This document shows, in pieces, positions 25,312 through 35,686 of a stretch of 64,000 nucleotides of DNA (positions are counted from its first letter, which is position 1; each line of letters begins with the position of its first letter). The notes under the pieces are model-generated. The model searched no databases, had not been told where the DNA came from, and worked only from the letters and a program-made list of their open reading frames with translations. The stretch spans positions 124,001-188,000 of the forward strand of contig JAJEKV010000172.1 of NCBI GenBank assembly GCA_021234155.1. The letters are read 5' to 3'. Source of the stretch: Isoetes taiwanensis (taxonomy: Eukaryota > Streptophyta > Lycopodiopsida > Isoetales > Isoetaceae). A program made the translations under genes and the position numbers.

Positions 25312-26800
25312 CTTGCATTATAATAGCCACGATCATGTCGGGCATAAGCTCTCTTTGTTGCATGTCCATCCATTGCACCATGTGAAGGATTGATCACCCT
25401 CGATCTCCACAAGGCCCGCATCATCGCAACGTTGCCATTGCTCCGCTCAAATCCACTGAAGCACTTTGCGGATCCCCGCCATATCATGCGCCTCAATTTC
25501 AACCATATTAAAATCTCCAATGAGCAACCATGCCACATTATTGCCTAGCCACGAGAACTTTGCTATGAAGAGAGGCCCACAAAGCTCCCTTTTGGCGGAT
25601 AATTGTGAGCATAAACATTCACTAAACCACATTCTTGCCCTGCTCTTTCCACTTAACAATTATCCAACGACCAAACCTGTCCCACTTGAGTGAAAGTGAC
25701 ATTCAAAGAGGGCTTCCATGCAAGAACGCTGCTTTAGCGAATCGGCACCGTATACAAGCACATTATAATCACGCCTCAAAATGTTAGCCAACTTTTTGAA
25801 CCTGCGCCTTTCGGCACTTGTTCTCTTAGAAACAACATATATCCATGGGGAACTTAGATAGATAGAGGACAATCTACTCCTTTTGCTTGGGGAAGAAGCC
25901 ACTCCCCTAACATTCCAAGAGAGAATATTCATGTAGGCGGTTGAGGATCCTCCACATCCATCTCAAGATCCCTGGGAAGATTAATTGCATCCGAGATTAC
26001 GCCCATCGTTGTGCGAGCAAGTGGCAAGGGGGCCTCCTCTGCATTCCACCCTTCCATTGTGTCACGGAACAATTGGCGAGAGGGAGCCTCGCTCTGCTCC
26101 ACCCTCTCCATGTTATGCGGTGTGATAAGGGAGAGCCATCTCCCTGCTCACGGCCCTCTAGGGAGTACCTCAAACCGATAGGGAGTGATGGCATGTTGTT
26201 GTGCACTAACATGTCTATCTCCCCACGATGTGCGCGAGAGGAAGCGGCCCGAGCAATTTTATTACGGGCGACCTTCTTCAAATTAACTTTTGTCCAAACC
26301 ATTTGTAGCTCTTTCACGTCGTTCCTGCCGCTCTTGAATTATTTGCAATTTAGCTCTAGCATCGACTAAAACCCGCAATTTGCATATTAGAGGTGGAGGG
26401 GCATATCAACATCCTTGTCAATGGGTTGCATCTTTAGAGGACGTGGACCGAGGGAGGCCGCAGTCCTGGGGAAGCGGGAGAGGGAAGAGGAAATCGGAAC
26501 ATTGGCAGGGCGATCCCGCTTAGCACGAAAATTTGCAAAGAGTTCAAGTTGGGGAAACAAGTCAGCAAGTTGAGGACCATTCAGAAGTTGCAAATCAAAT
26601 TTGAAGAACATAGGGCCACTATTGATGATGACTGAACTAGGCAAAGCTCGACCACAAGGCAGAGAAACACAAATTTTAGCACCATCAACTATAGAGTGAG
26701 CCAAGTGAGTACCCAAACCATTAGCAACACTCACAAGGAAGTCCGGCACAAGTAGATCGGGTGGAAGATTTGAAATAGAGCTAATTTGTTGGATAGTGCA
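25312..26800 (-). pseudogene. inverted L1 5' part: ORF1 tail and endonuclease N half
   Basis: Reading the minus strand from 26750, the first frame (to 26387) has PDFLVSVANGLGTHLAHSI and KICVSLPCGRALPSSVIIN, like the DUF4283/gag-like ORF1 of plant L1 elements. After a further frame to about 25997, ORF2 starts at 25932 with MNILSWNVRGV, the classical start of the exonuclease-endonuclease-phosphatase domain. WLLIGDFNMVE follows near 25540 and a FTWCNGW motif at about 25390. Coding stops at 25312, before the SDH motif. Frameshifts and stops are present. Confidence 0.8.
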
Positions 26801-26810
26801 GGTCTCGGAT

Positions 26811-29560
26811 CATAATCCACAATGGTTCTCTCTTTGGACAATCTCTATGGCGAAGAGCTACAAAAACTTACTTCAAGCTCAATACTAAACATTTGAAGGA
26901 TAGTGAATTCATTACTTGGGTTGCCGAATGCATGGTCTCATGATTCTCTCGTTGTGGTGGCATGGTATTGTTTGCGCTCGTTTCATTAAATCCTTTGCAA
27001 AGCGGTGGAGTCATGCACAGTGGTCCCGGACTAGAGACCAATTAACCGGGTTGTATCGGGGAGTTACAGAGATCGTGCTCTTGCCCCTTCTTCGGTGTTA
27101 GAAAGAAAGCAATCTTAGCGGAGATTAAAGCCATTGAGATGGCCCTTGTGAATCAAGCGGGATAAAGGCTGGACTAGAATGGTTTAGATCACGGTGATAG
27201 ATGCTCTCACTTTTTTTCGGGCCGCTAAGAGAAGGCGTATGATGGCCTCAATTAACTCCCTTATTTTGCACGATGGTTTGAGTGTTCTGATCGGTTCGGT
27301 TTAGTAGTATCTTCACGACCACTTTTCCTCATTTTTTCCGACATCGGTTGCCCTTTCGGGGAGGATATGCAACTGCAGTCTTGTCGAAGGTCCACTCCAT
27401 TGTGTCGGTGGAATGCACACCTAGAATCGGACATCACCATTAATGACTTGCATTTTTGCTTCTCGTTTAAAAAAAGTGGTTTCGGTGGAATTTTTCGGGG
27501 AATATTGGGATTGGTTGATCACATTATTGTCTTAGTGTATAAAATATTTCTGTATAAGGCCCTTGCGGACAAAGTCGCGTGATGTGTATCAATCTCTCCT
27601 ACTCAACTTTGGATTCTTGCCAAGGAGGAGCATTTTAGACAATGTTCTTTGTGCTTATGAGGGTATGTATTGGGCTAGATTGAAAGGTCAGCGTATAGTC
27701 TATCTTAAATTAGATTTTGCCAAGGCATCTGACGGTGTACATTGGGAATTTTGGAAAAAAGCCTCTTAACATTAGGCTTTGGTCGTGATTCACCGATGAT
27801 GTTATGAAGCTCCATATCTCTACACGGTCTCTTGTGTTGTTGTTTAGGGACCCTCCACCATTTTTAGGTTAGGCAGGTGTTGCCAAGGATGCCCATTAGC
27901 TCCACTTTTGTTCACAATAGTAGGCCGAGGTCCTCTCCGGCTATTTGCTAAGGCGTCGCGAGGATGGAATAGTCTTGGGGGTTGAGTATAGTGGATGGTT
28001 CCGCGGGAGATTTGTAACCGATTATCTTTGATGATCACGTTCCTCTTTCTTGTCGTCACGGACAATCTTGAGAATGCAAAGCTTCTTCTTGATACTTTCT
28101 CTTTAGCATTTGGGGTTCTTGTTCGCATTATGGACGCTTGATGGGGTTGTGCCTCCTTTGTGTTGCGGAGTTTCCCCGGAAGGTGCTTCCTCATGGGAAG
28201 GCTACTAAACTACCGTATTCTTGTGGGCATTCATATTTCTACCTCGATGCTTGGGATATTATCATAGAAGGGTTGCATAAGCATTTATTTTGGTGGAATT
28301 CTCTCCGGTAGCGGAATAGGTTGCTAAGCATGCTTTAAGTAATTCCCATGTCTATGGCCTCGCCCATACGGATTCTCGTCAAATTTTTGGTGATTGTTAC
28401 TATTGTCCAGAATTTTATTTGGGGTGGGACCGAGGAGGAGCATGCCGTAGTCAAGGTTGCTTGGTCCAAATGCACCAAGCTTTTCAAAAGTCTATGTGGT
28501 TTGGGCATGATGGACTTCCATTTGCAGAGTAAGATTCTAATTCCTAAATTCATTTGGAGGATCCTCAAGGATATGGTTGACTCCAGGTCGGTTGGTGAAG
28601 CAGAGATCCCCCTTGCACATTGTGTTCCTTTTGGGAAAGCTTCATTAAAACGCTTCGTCCTTGGAGTCTCTTTTATCAGCTATGCCATTTTCTAATGCCC
28701 TCTCCTTTTTGAAAGGCTTGTTGGAGTCTTGGGAGACAATGAGGACCCTATTTCGCATTGATCTTGTTGCATCTCATCGGTTGAGTGCCCTTGTTGGTGG
28801 ATACGTGGAAAATAATCTTCCACTTTGTGCCCACCGGTTCATCCATTAACTCAACTGGCCTTTGGAGGTAGCGGGAATCTTAGCCGATTCACGGAATGGT
28901 ATGATTAGGCCAGTTAAGCGACATGGCAAATCTTTCAAAACAAAATTCTCATTGTCTCGATGGGACAGACCTATTTGGCAAAAAGATTGCTAGTACTATC
29001 TGCCATTGATTTGCTCCAAAGAGGATATTGAAGGGGTGCATGTGGGTTTCCCACGAGTGTTCACCAAAGCATAGGCTTGTGAACTCTATGTATACATTTT
29101 TGCTTGTCAATAGTGATATCCTTCCGCCATCCACTAGGTGGTCTAATTGGAGACGTATGTGGACTTGGGCTTGGGATAAACTACTCCATCCTAAGGTGGC
29201 GGTGCTTTGGTGGCGGATTCTTCGCGAAATCCGGATGCCCTACGTGTGAATGTAGCTTTGTCCACGATTTAATCCTCGAGTGTCGGCACTCGCCTTGTGC
29301 AAGCAAAGGGCAGACCATTGAACATTGTTTCTTTTATGTGTTCATCTCCACTGTTTGGTCTTGGTCATTCTCTTTTCATGTGACATTGACAAGTCGGCCA
29401 AATTTTCCCGATTTATTTATCCGGATGCTTGGAATATTCTTGAACCAAGCATTTCCTTTAGCATCGGGATGGTTGTTAATGGTCCATCCGAAGCCGTGAA
29501 AGATATTGGTATCTTTGAGGGTTTTGGATATTCTCCGCAATATGTAGCATAATAACAGTG
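26811..29560 (+). pseudogene. L1 ORF2 remainder: endonuclease end, RT and zinc-finger region
   Basis: The block opens with SDHNPQWFSL, the catalytic SDH end of the L1 endonuclease. At 27605-27755 comes GFLPRRSILDNVLCAYEGM and LKLDFAKASDGVHWEF, the RT fingers/palm region (the usual YD of plant L1 is SD here). Further on, IWGGTEEEHAVVKVAW with LCGLGMMDFHLQSKIL lies at about 28410-28560. A WTWAWDKLLHPKVAVLWWRIL zf-RVT type segment is at 29160-29230. Many stops and shifts make this a dead copy. Confidence 0.8.
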
Positions 29561-30649
29561 GGGTTTCTTTTCATTTTTGACGCTTTTCACAAAGGTTTTC
29601 CTAAGATTTGTAAGACGATTCGAATGGATGCATTAACGCCATTACATCTAGAGTGCACCATTTTTAGTCGCCGATTTGAAGCTTTTTTCAATGGTCCAAC
29701 ATCCAAGGGCTCGCTAACAAAAGCGTTTTTCTTTTTATTTAGAAACGGACGAATACGCAAAGCCTCGTGAAATAGATTTTTAGGGCATTCTTTGCAATGG
29801 TCCAAAATCCTGGCCAACAAACCATCTGTTGGGGTTGGCCTACATCACGGCACATCGGATTTGAACATCTGTGGCACAAGATAGGGTGATTGGCCGACAT
29901 CACGGCATCGGATTTGAACATCTGTGGACAGTACAGGGTGATTGGCGGGATCTAGGTTTTATTTAAGAATCTGAACTGGTTCTCATTATGAAGGGGATTT
30001 GAGATGGGCTATGGCTTGCAAATGGGGAGTTGTTCTTTTTATGCTATCTTTTTTCCTTTGCAGCCCTGTGGTTCCGGCGGCCGTCGCTCAAATGGGTCTT
30101 GTCCAAATCGGGTTTCTTTACTTTAGATAATGCATCCATAGCTCGAGCTGCAAATGACTAAAGGGAGAAAAACAGCCATAGCCAATAGATTTGTGCCGCA
30201 TTGAGATGCTTAAACTGAACGGCTTGTTTTCGACACTTCATCCAAATTCCTAATCTCAGATGCTTTATTCATGGGCCCAATACTTAAATCTTGCTATCCG
30301 ACTGTAGCCTTCCTCTTAATTCCGGGCGTTTGTTTCTCAGTTGCAGCAAGAAGGCATCTTCGTCCTTGGCAGTTGAGAGGGAGTCTTTGTTGCCCAAAAC
30401 TTTGTTTTCAAGATTTTTGCTTTCGGTTCTCTCTTCTTTTTTGCTCAATCTTTATCTTCGAGGGCGCTGCTATACACATGCGACTGACATACTGAAAGAG
30501 ATGGAGCTCTGATTTCAGCATGTGGAGAATCTGGAGTTGAAATAAGTCCACTGATAAAGACAATAGAAAGAAGCAACTGGCAAATTTGCAGGGTAATATG
30601 TACTCTAATTTTGCCTCATTTGGAGGTTAGTCCTCATTCGCCATGATTA
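29561..30649. other. unassigned DNA inside the L1, with a short tandem duplication
   Basis: A ~57-bp unit ('catcacggca..catcggatttgaacatctgtgg') is doubled at 29837-29945. A 35-40 bp sequence containing 'ttgagagggagtctttgtt' at about 30382 recurs at about 33381, bracketing the PPR fragment and copy 2. No protein was recognised. Confidence 0.45.
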
Positions 30650-31217
30650 ACTGAAGATGTGGGTCTGCCTGAGCACATTTTGCAGTTCTTCAAGCATTTA
30701 TCGGATTCCAAAGATACAGAAGCTAACCTCTCTTACTATAATGCACTGATGGATGCCCTTTGGAGAAGAGGCTTGAAAGAAAGGGCTAAACTTTGTGATG
30801 ATCCAAGCAAGGAGTCTGTTACCATGTTATAAACATCCTAAATATAGCAGAAAAGATTGGGTTCTGGATGTAAGAGGCTTATGAATTAGTGGAGCACAAA
30901 TAGCTCTTTTGGACTGGCTAAATGATGCTGCCCACAAGCCTCCTTTAGGTGAAAGTCAGAAGATGATCCTGGTTACTGGTAGTGGGCGTCTTGTGAAACA
31001 ATTGAAGGACCATAATAATCAAAGTTTTGGGTTAAATAATGTGATTCGTGCTGTTTTAGCTGAGTTAGGTTCTCCATTCACAGAGGGAACTGAATTGACT
31101 GAATTGACTGGTAGATTGGAAGCTAACCTTGTTGACGTCAAATAATGGTATTCTATGCATGGCATTGAAGAAGCACTTTCTTTAATTGACTGTGGTGAAG
31201 CGCACCTCTCAATGTAA
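30650..31217 (+). pseudogene. PPR-SMR protein, C-terminal fragment
   Basis: The frame reads DVGLPEHILQFFKHL, then SYYNALMDALWRRGLKERA, a pentatricopeptide-type helix pair. A stretch of SMR-domain type follows: LDVRGL, a stop codon at 30879-30881, then GAQIALLDWLND, MILVTGSGR and FGLNNVIRAVLAELGSPF. It ends with LSLIDCGEAHL and a stop near 31217. PPR-SMR proteins are plant organelle RNA/DNA-associated factors. At least two in-frame stops and a local break mark it as a fragment. It lies within the L1 and beside TA-flanked copy 2, so it could have been brought by a mobile element or left from a displaced gene. Which member it derives from cannot be said. Confidence 0.65.
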
Positions 31218-31249
31218 CCAGATTTAATCCTCAGATTTACTAGTGTGTA

Positions 31250-33273
31250 GGGGAGGGTGGCCGTCCACGGCGGCAGACCCACGCGCAGATGTGGCAAGCC
31301 CACGCGCAGACGTGGCAAATCTGTAAAAGGGTTTTCGTAGTTTCCAGTCAAAGCTCAATGGAGGAGAAGCGCAGCTCCACGGCGGTCCACCGAGGGCTTT
31401 GCCATACGCATCGAAGGCAGCCTTAGGAGTCCTGCCAGACTTATTAGAGTTCATGCATCATGTTTGGCACAGGGATTCCCGGCTTCTGCACATGGATTGA
31501 CAGGTTTCTTTCGAGATAGTATTCTGCTCCACAGGTTACAAGAGAGAAGCTGCGTTACAAGAGTATTCTGGTCTGTGTTCTGAAATATTCTCTTGTACAC
31601 AGGTATCAGGTCTGATTTTCAATGTTTTCAGAAAGATTGAAATCATTTTTACCTTTTAAATCTTTTGTGTACATCATCTTTACCTTTTAATTTTAGTGCA
31701 TTTAATTATCTTTGTTTTGATTTTGGCAAAATTCATTGCAGCATAGGCCTTATTCCATTAGAAAAGTATCTGATAACTTGGCAACGTAGCTGCCCAGGCT
31801 TCTGCATCAAACTATTGATACATCTTTTACATGTAACTTAGAGGTAAACAAAGTTTGCATTTTCAGAAGTTATTTTGATTCATTTGTTCTTAATGTTTCT
31901 ATATTCTGTAATATATTCTTGGCTTGGAAACATAAAGCGGTAGTATCAAAACATGTAAAGGAACAACATTAAAATGGCCTATTTGTCCCAGCACAAAGAA
32001 GCTCTCTCATCAATTGGATTAGCTTTAGGAGAGCCCCTTAACTTTTTAATATCAACAACAGTTCCATCTAAAAAGAGGCCTTGTAAACTGCACTGTGAGA
32101 CCAAATGAGGTGATGTTATCTGGGAAAAATTATCCAGAACCTCTATGGGATGGGCTATGGTGAGGCTCCCTATTGTCAAACATGGTACTTGTGGGTAGAT
32201 AGATCCACCTTCATTCTCTCAGCCTTGAGGCCATGTCCGATTTTTATCATAAGTTTGGATTTCTATAGGGGACAAACCAAATGTAGACAAGTGCTAAAAT
32301 TGTGGCATAAGACTACTCCAACAACACATCCTACAATCAATAGTATTGCCACTAGAAAAAGCAGCTTTTGTTAAGGACGTTACTACATAATTTATTATTT
32401 TCTAGAAATGAGTCTTTGTAAAATTTTCCTAAAAATCAACTCTATGTAAGGGAAGTTGGAACTTGTCCGGATAACTCATTGTTAGAACCACGTTAAATTT
32501 TGTCAAAGCGGCTTTAGATAATCGATATTGAATGGTATGTATTGAATGGTATGGAACACATCGGCTTTTTTGTTGTTAAGAGAAGCTTGTTGAGATAAGT
32601 GCAATTGCTTAGACCTTTGGGTATGGAACCACCAATTTTGTTGTTCGAACTTAAGTTACATAAGATATGGGACCATGCTATCTAGATCACCCGGGATTGA
32701 CCTGTTATAGGTTAAGTAAATGTATTTGTATGCTTGTAGGCTTGGACCTGTATGCCATCCAAGTAATGTATCCGAGGTGTCCGCAGTTATGACACCATTT
32801 CTTCTTTTGGAAGCAGCCCTGTAATTGCTCTTTCAACCCAATCAATGGAATATGTACTCACTTTGACATTTTTTAGAACATTTCAACAGACAAACTGCAT
32901 TGTTTTGCTCGGGTTAGATGTAAAAAATGTTGGGAACTTTGTGGATTTGCTTCAATACAAGAATGCTTAACAATTTTTATCATGATTGTAAAAGAAAGCT
33001 GGTTCTTCAATTTTGTCATTTTTGTCATTGTAGCCTTCAATGGTCCCTTAGTATCCTAGGGGGCTACCACCTTAGCCCCGTGGTACCACTACTCCCACCT
33101 CTTTGACACCTTATAGCTTGAGGTGGCATTACACGACTTGGCATGTTGTTAGGCCTCATTGTAGGTTATTCGTTAGGGCACGCTTACCATGTAGCATGTA
33201 TAATATTTCAGTGTACATGGCTGCCATTACGCTTTACACCCTTAAGTGAGCGTTACCAATGGACACCCTCCCC
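31250..33273. mobile_element. TA-flanked DNA element, copy 2 (2.0 kb)
   Basis: The ends are inverted: GGGGAGGGTGGCC at 31250 and GGACACCCTCCCC ending at 33273, each bordered by TA (31248-31249, 33274-33275). A TA duplication suits Tc1/mariner-like elements, though the termini are not the Stowaway consensus. It carries the same outer ~720 and ~590 bp blocks as copy 1 (21218-34783). The centre (31970-32690) differs and encodes nothing I recognise; a minus frame at 31979-32179 is open but unassigned. It lies inside the L1 that interrupts copy 1, so it arrived later. Confidence 0.7.
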
Positions 33274-33748
33274 TACCATTTTGGCATCCGGCGAGATGTT
33301 TTGTACTCAATGTAGGTTACGATCTTAGGAGTCATGATGGCGACATGTTTTCTACTCAATGGAGGTTACGATCTTAGCACTTGAGAGGGAGTCTTTGTTT
33401 CCCAAAACCTTGTTTGCCTTCACAAATAGCAAATGCTTTTATTTTTATTAATTTATTTTTTGCACTAACCAGCAAAAATGGCCCTTCATCTATAATAATC
33501 GGATTTTTGAGAAAAACAAATTTTGGATTTTACACTAATTTTATAAAATTTCAATCGAATTTGCTCGCATCTACTTTATCAAATGGACATTTCTAACTTT
33601 AATGTCGGGAGGAACTCCCCTAATTTTTACTGGTAATGGAGACAAATTTTTGCTGCCGGTAATGGCAATGTACGTTTGGTTAGTTTTTAAACGGGAATAG
33701 GTTGTTTAACGATTTAGGGCCCTTAAAGTTTATCTACATTTGTTTTTG

Positions 33749-33888
33749 TTAGGGCACGAAGGGCCCAAAATTTTTTAATATACACAACTACCATTAACAT
33801 TATTAACACAAACCATTGCATTTAACACATTTGAATCAAAATCCCCCTTAACCCCCTTTGGTTTGGGTGCATATTCACACGGGGGGTT
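33749..33888 (+). repeat. single arm of a long-TIR MITE family
   Basis: The arm starts TTAGGGCACGAAGGGCCC and runs to 'tgcatattcacacgggg'. It matches the arms of the elements at 47744-48232 and 51210-51710. The loop and second arm are absent, and the L1 3' UTR begins just after. The part between copy 2 and this arm (33276-33748) holds nothing recognised. Confidence 0.75.
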
Positions 33889-34055
33889 ACAGGGGGTTCG
33901 GGGGTTTGCTCCTGCCAAGCGACAGTTGATATTTGAGTCCTATTTGAGTGTGCTGTCTTATGCATAGGCTAGTGGTTCTACTCAGTGGATCATGATTATT
34001 CTTTGAGACTTTATTCCCGCCTCTGCATTTGTATTTTGCTTTTGGCTTGAGTTTC

Positions 34056-34061
34056 AATAAA
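34056..34061 (+). promoter_or_regulatory. AATAAA polyadenylation signal of the L1
   Basis: AATAAA lies about 16 bp before the A tail that starts at 34077. It is also conserved in the truncated copy near 7000. Confidence 0.75.
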
Positions 34062-34092
34062 GTTTGTCGTTCTTCCAAAAAAAAAAAAAAAA

Positions 34093-34106
34093 ACAAGATC
34101 TAGGCT
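34093..34106 (+). repeat. L1 target-site duplication, right
   Basis: ACAAGATCTAGGCT follows the poly(A) run and is identical to 25298-25311. Sequence of TA-flanked copy 1 resumes after it. Confidence 0.85.
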
Positions 34107-34785
34107 GGACATTAATGCTTTATGTGCATATGGCTAAAGCAGATTAATTTCTTGTAAGCATGTTGATTTGTTACATTAATTTCTTTTATAAGTTATAAGT
34201 TATGTAAATGTATTTGTATGCTTGTAGGCTTGGACTGTATGCCATCCAAGTAATGTATCGGAGATGTGTTGCAGGTCTGCCCCTGATTGCTCTTCAACCC
34301 AACCAATGGAATATGCACTTTGTTTGACAGCTTTAGACTTTTCTAATGATGTTTGATAATTGGACTATTTTTGCTGTACAAACAGATTCTTTTGCTCTGG
34401 TTGAGATGTAAAACAGTGGAAACTTTGTGAATTTGCTTCAGTACAAGAATGCCTAACAATTTTTGATCATGATTGCTGTTAAAAGAAAGTTGGTTCTCTT
34501 CAATTTTGTCAGTGTAGCTTTCAATGGGCTGCCTGGTATCTTAGGGGGCTGCCACCTCACGATACGATGGTACCCCCACCTCGTTGACACCTTATAGCTT
34601 GAGATGGCATTACGTACTTGGCATGTTGTTAGACTTGTTGTGTAGGTTATCTCGCTAGGCACGCTATCATGTAGCATGCATAGCATTTCAGGTGTACACA
34701 TGGCTGCCATTCCCTTTATTTCCCTTTATGCCCTTAAGTGAGCAGCGAATGGACACCCTGAGCAGCCAATGGACATCCTCCCCTA

Positions 34786-35686
34786 GCTTTCCCTATTGTT
34801 CTAGAACGTGTGGTTGGTGATCCAGCTCGATGTGGGTTTTTTTTTTGGGAGAGGGGGTCAATTCTTCAACGATTTGGTGGCTTTTTGGTGTTTTAGGACT
34901 ACAACTTTGCGATGAGTCTGCAACTTTGCCCAGAGAGGTTTGCAACTACGATTTAATGTGGCATTGCTTGTTTCTTGCAAAATTTTTTGCACAGGCCAAT
35001 TTTTTTCCTATTTCTAGGGGTTTTACTATTGTTGATTCTCCATAGCACACGAATTAATTATTTAAACCTTACTTATTATGCTTATGTGTTCGCTTGCTTG
35101 TCAGATGGTGGAGGTGGAATCGGTGCAGTGAGTGGTCGGAATAGTTTAGTCGGTTAGAACAACAAAATCACATCCTTTTGCACAAACAACTTCATATAAG
35201 GAATTTTGCACCAGCTGTTTCTCCATATTTCCCACTTCTCTGGGAATTGGGGGCTGTTTCTCCATATTTCCCGGCTTCTTCTGGTACCAAATGCATGATA
35301 TATGAATTGTTGGTTAAAACAATAATGTGATACCAAAGGTGTGAGAGCATATTGTATGCAAGGGCCTTGGCAAATAAGCTAAAAATGTCTCTTTTATGAT
35401 TATTTTTGTCAGCTTCCCTCTAAACCACGAGACTAGGTAACTAGCATAATGGTAAAAAGTAACCTTAGGAATAAATAGACAACTTAACAAGATGCTTCAC
35501 CTCATCCCTAACAAAGGGTAAAGAAGTATATTATATGGAGAGTAGTAAAGATGCTTTCTTCTCAAGTGCAAAGAATAATTTGCGAGAATAACATTGTACA
35601 ACATATTTTTAAGGCAAATTACATGTGGCTTCAATGAAGCCTACCTCCGAGAGACGCAACTGCCGACTTTGAAAGTTGCAAAAAAC
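34786..35686. other. intergenic and 3' flank of the pyrophosphatase gene
   Basis: No gene was recognised. The right part (about 35500-35686) should contain the 3' UTR of the minus-strand gene, but no convincing polyadenylation signal was found. A 35-bp phrase ('ctgtttctccatatttccc') is repeated near 35213 and 35254. Confidence 0.4.

Larger units (their letters stand above)
25312..34093 (+). mobile_element. L1-type LINE with 5' inversion (twin priming), carrying nested DNA
   Basis: The element is bounded by an exact 14-bp target duplication and ends in an A tail (34077-34093) after an AATAAA signal. The 5' part (ORF1 tail and endonuclease) lies on the minus strand at 25312 to about 26800. The rest (end of endonuclease, RT, zinc-finger region) lies on the plus strand from about 26811. 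In the inverted block the internal edge (mid-endonuclease) faces the outer flank and the 5'-most part faces the junction, which is the order expected from twin priming. Between 29560 and 33900 it holds later or unrelated DNA: a PPR-SMR fragment, TA-flanked copy 2 and a half MITE. Confidence 0.8.
21218..34783. mobile_element. TA-flanked element, copy 1, split by two LINEs
   Basis: Three separated blocks (21218 to about 21645, about 24340-25297, and 34107-34783) line up in order with the 2.0-kb copy at 31250-33273. End sequences are GGGCAGTGTGGCC at left and the complement of GGGGAGGATGTCC at right, each next to TA. Removing the two LINE insertions leaves about 2.1 kb. The middle ~700 bp is not recognisably alike between the copies. 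No transposase was seen. Confidence 0.65.
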
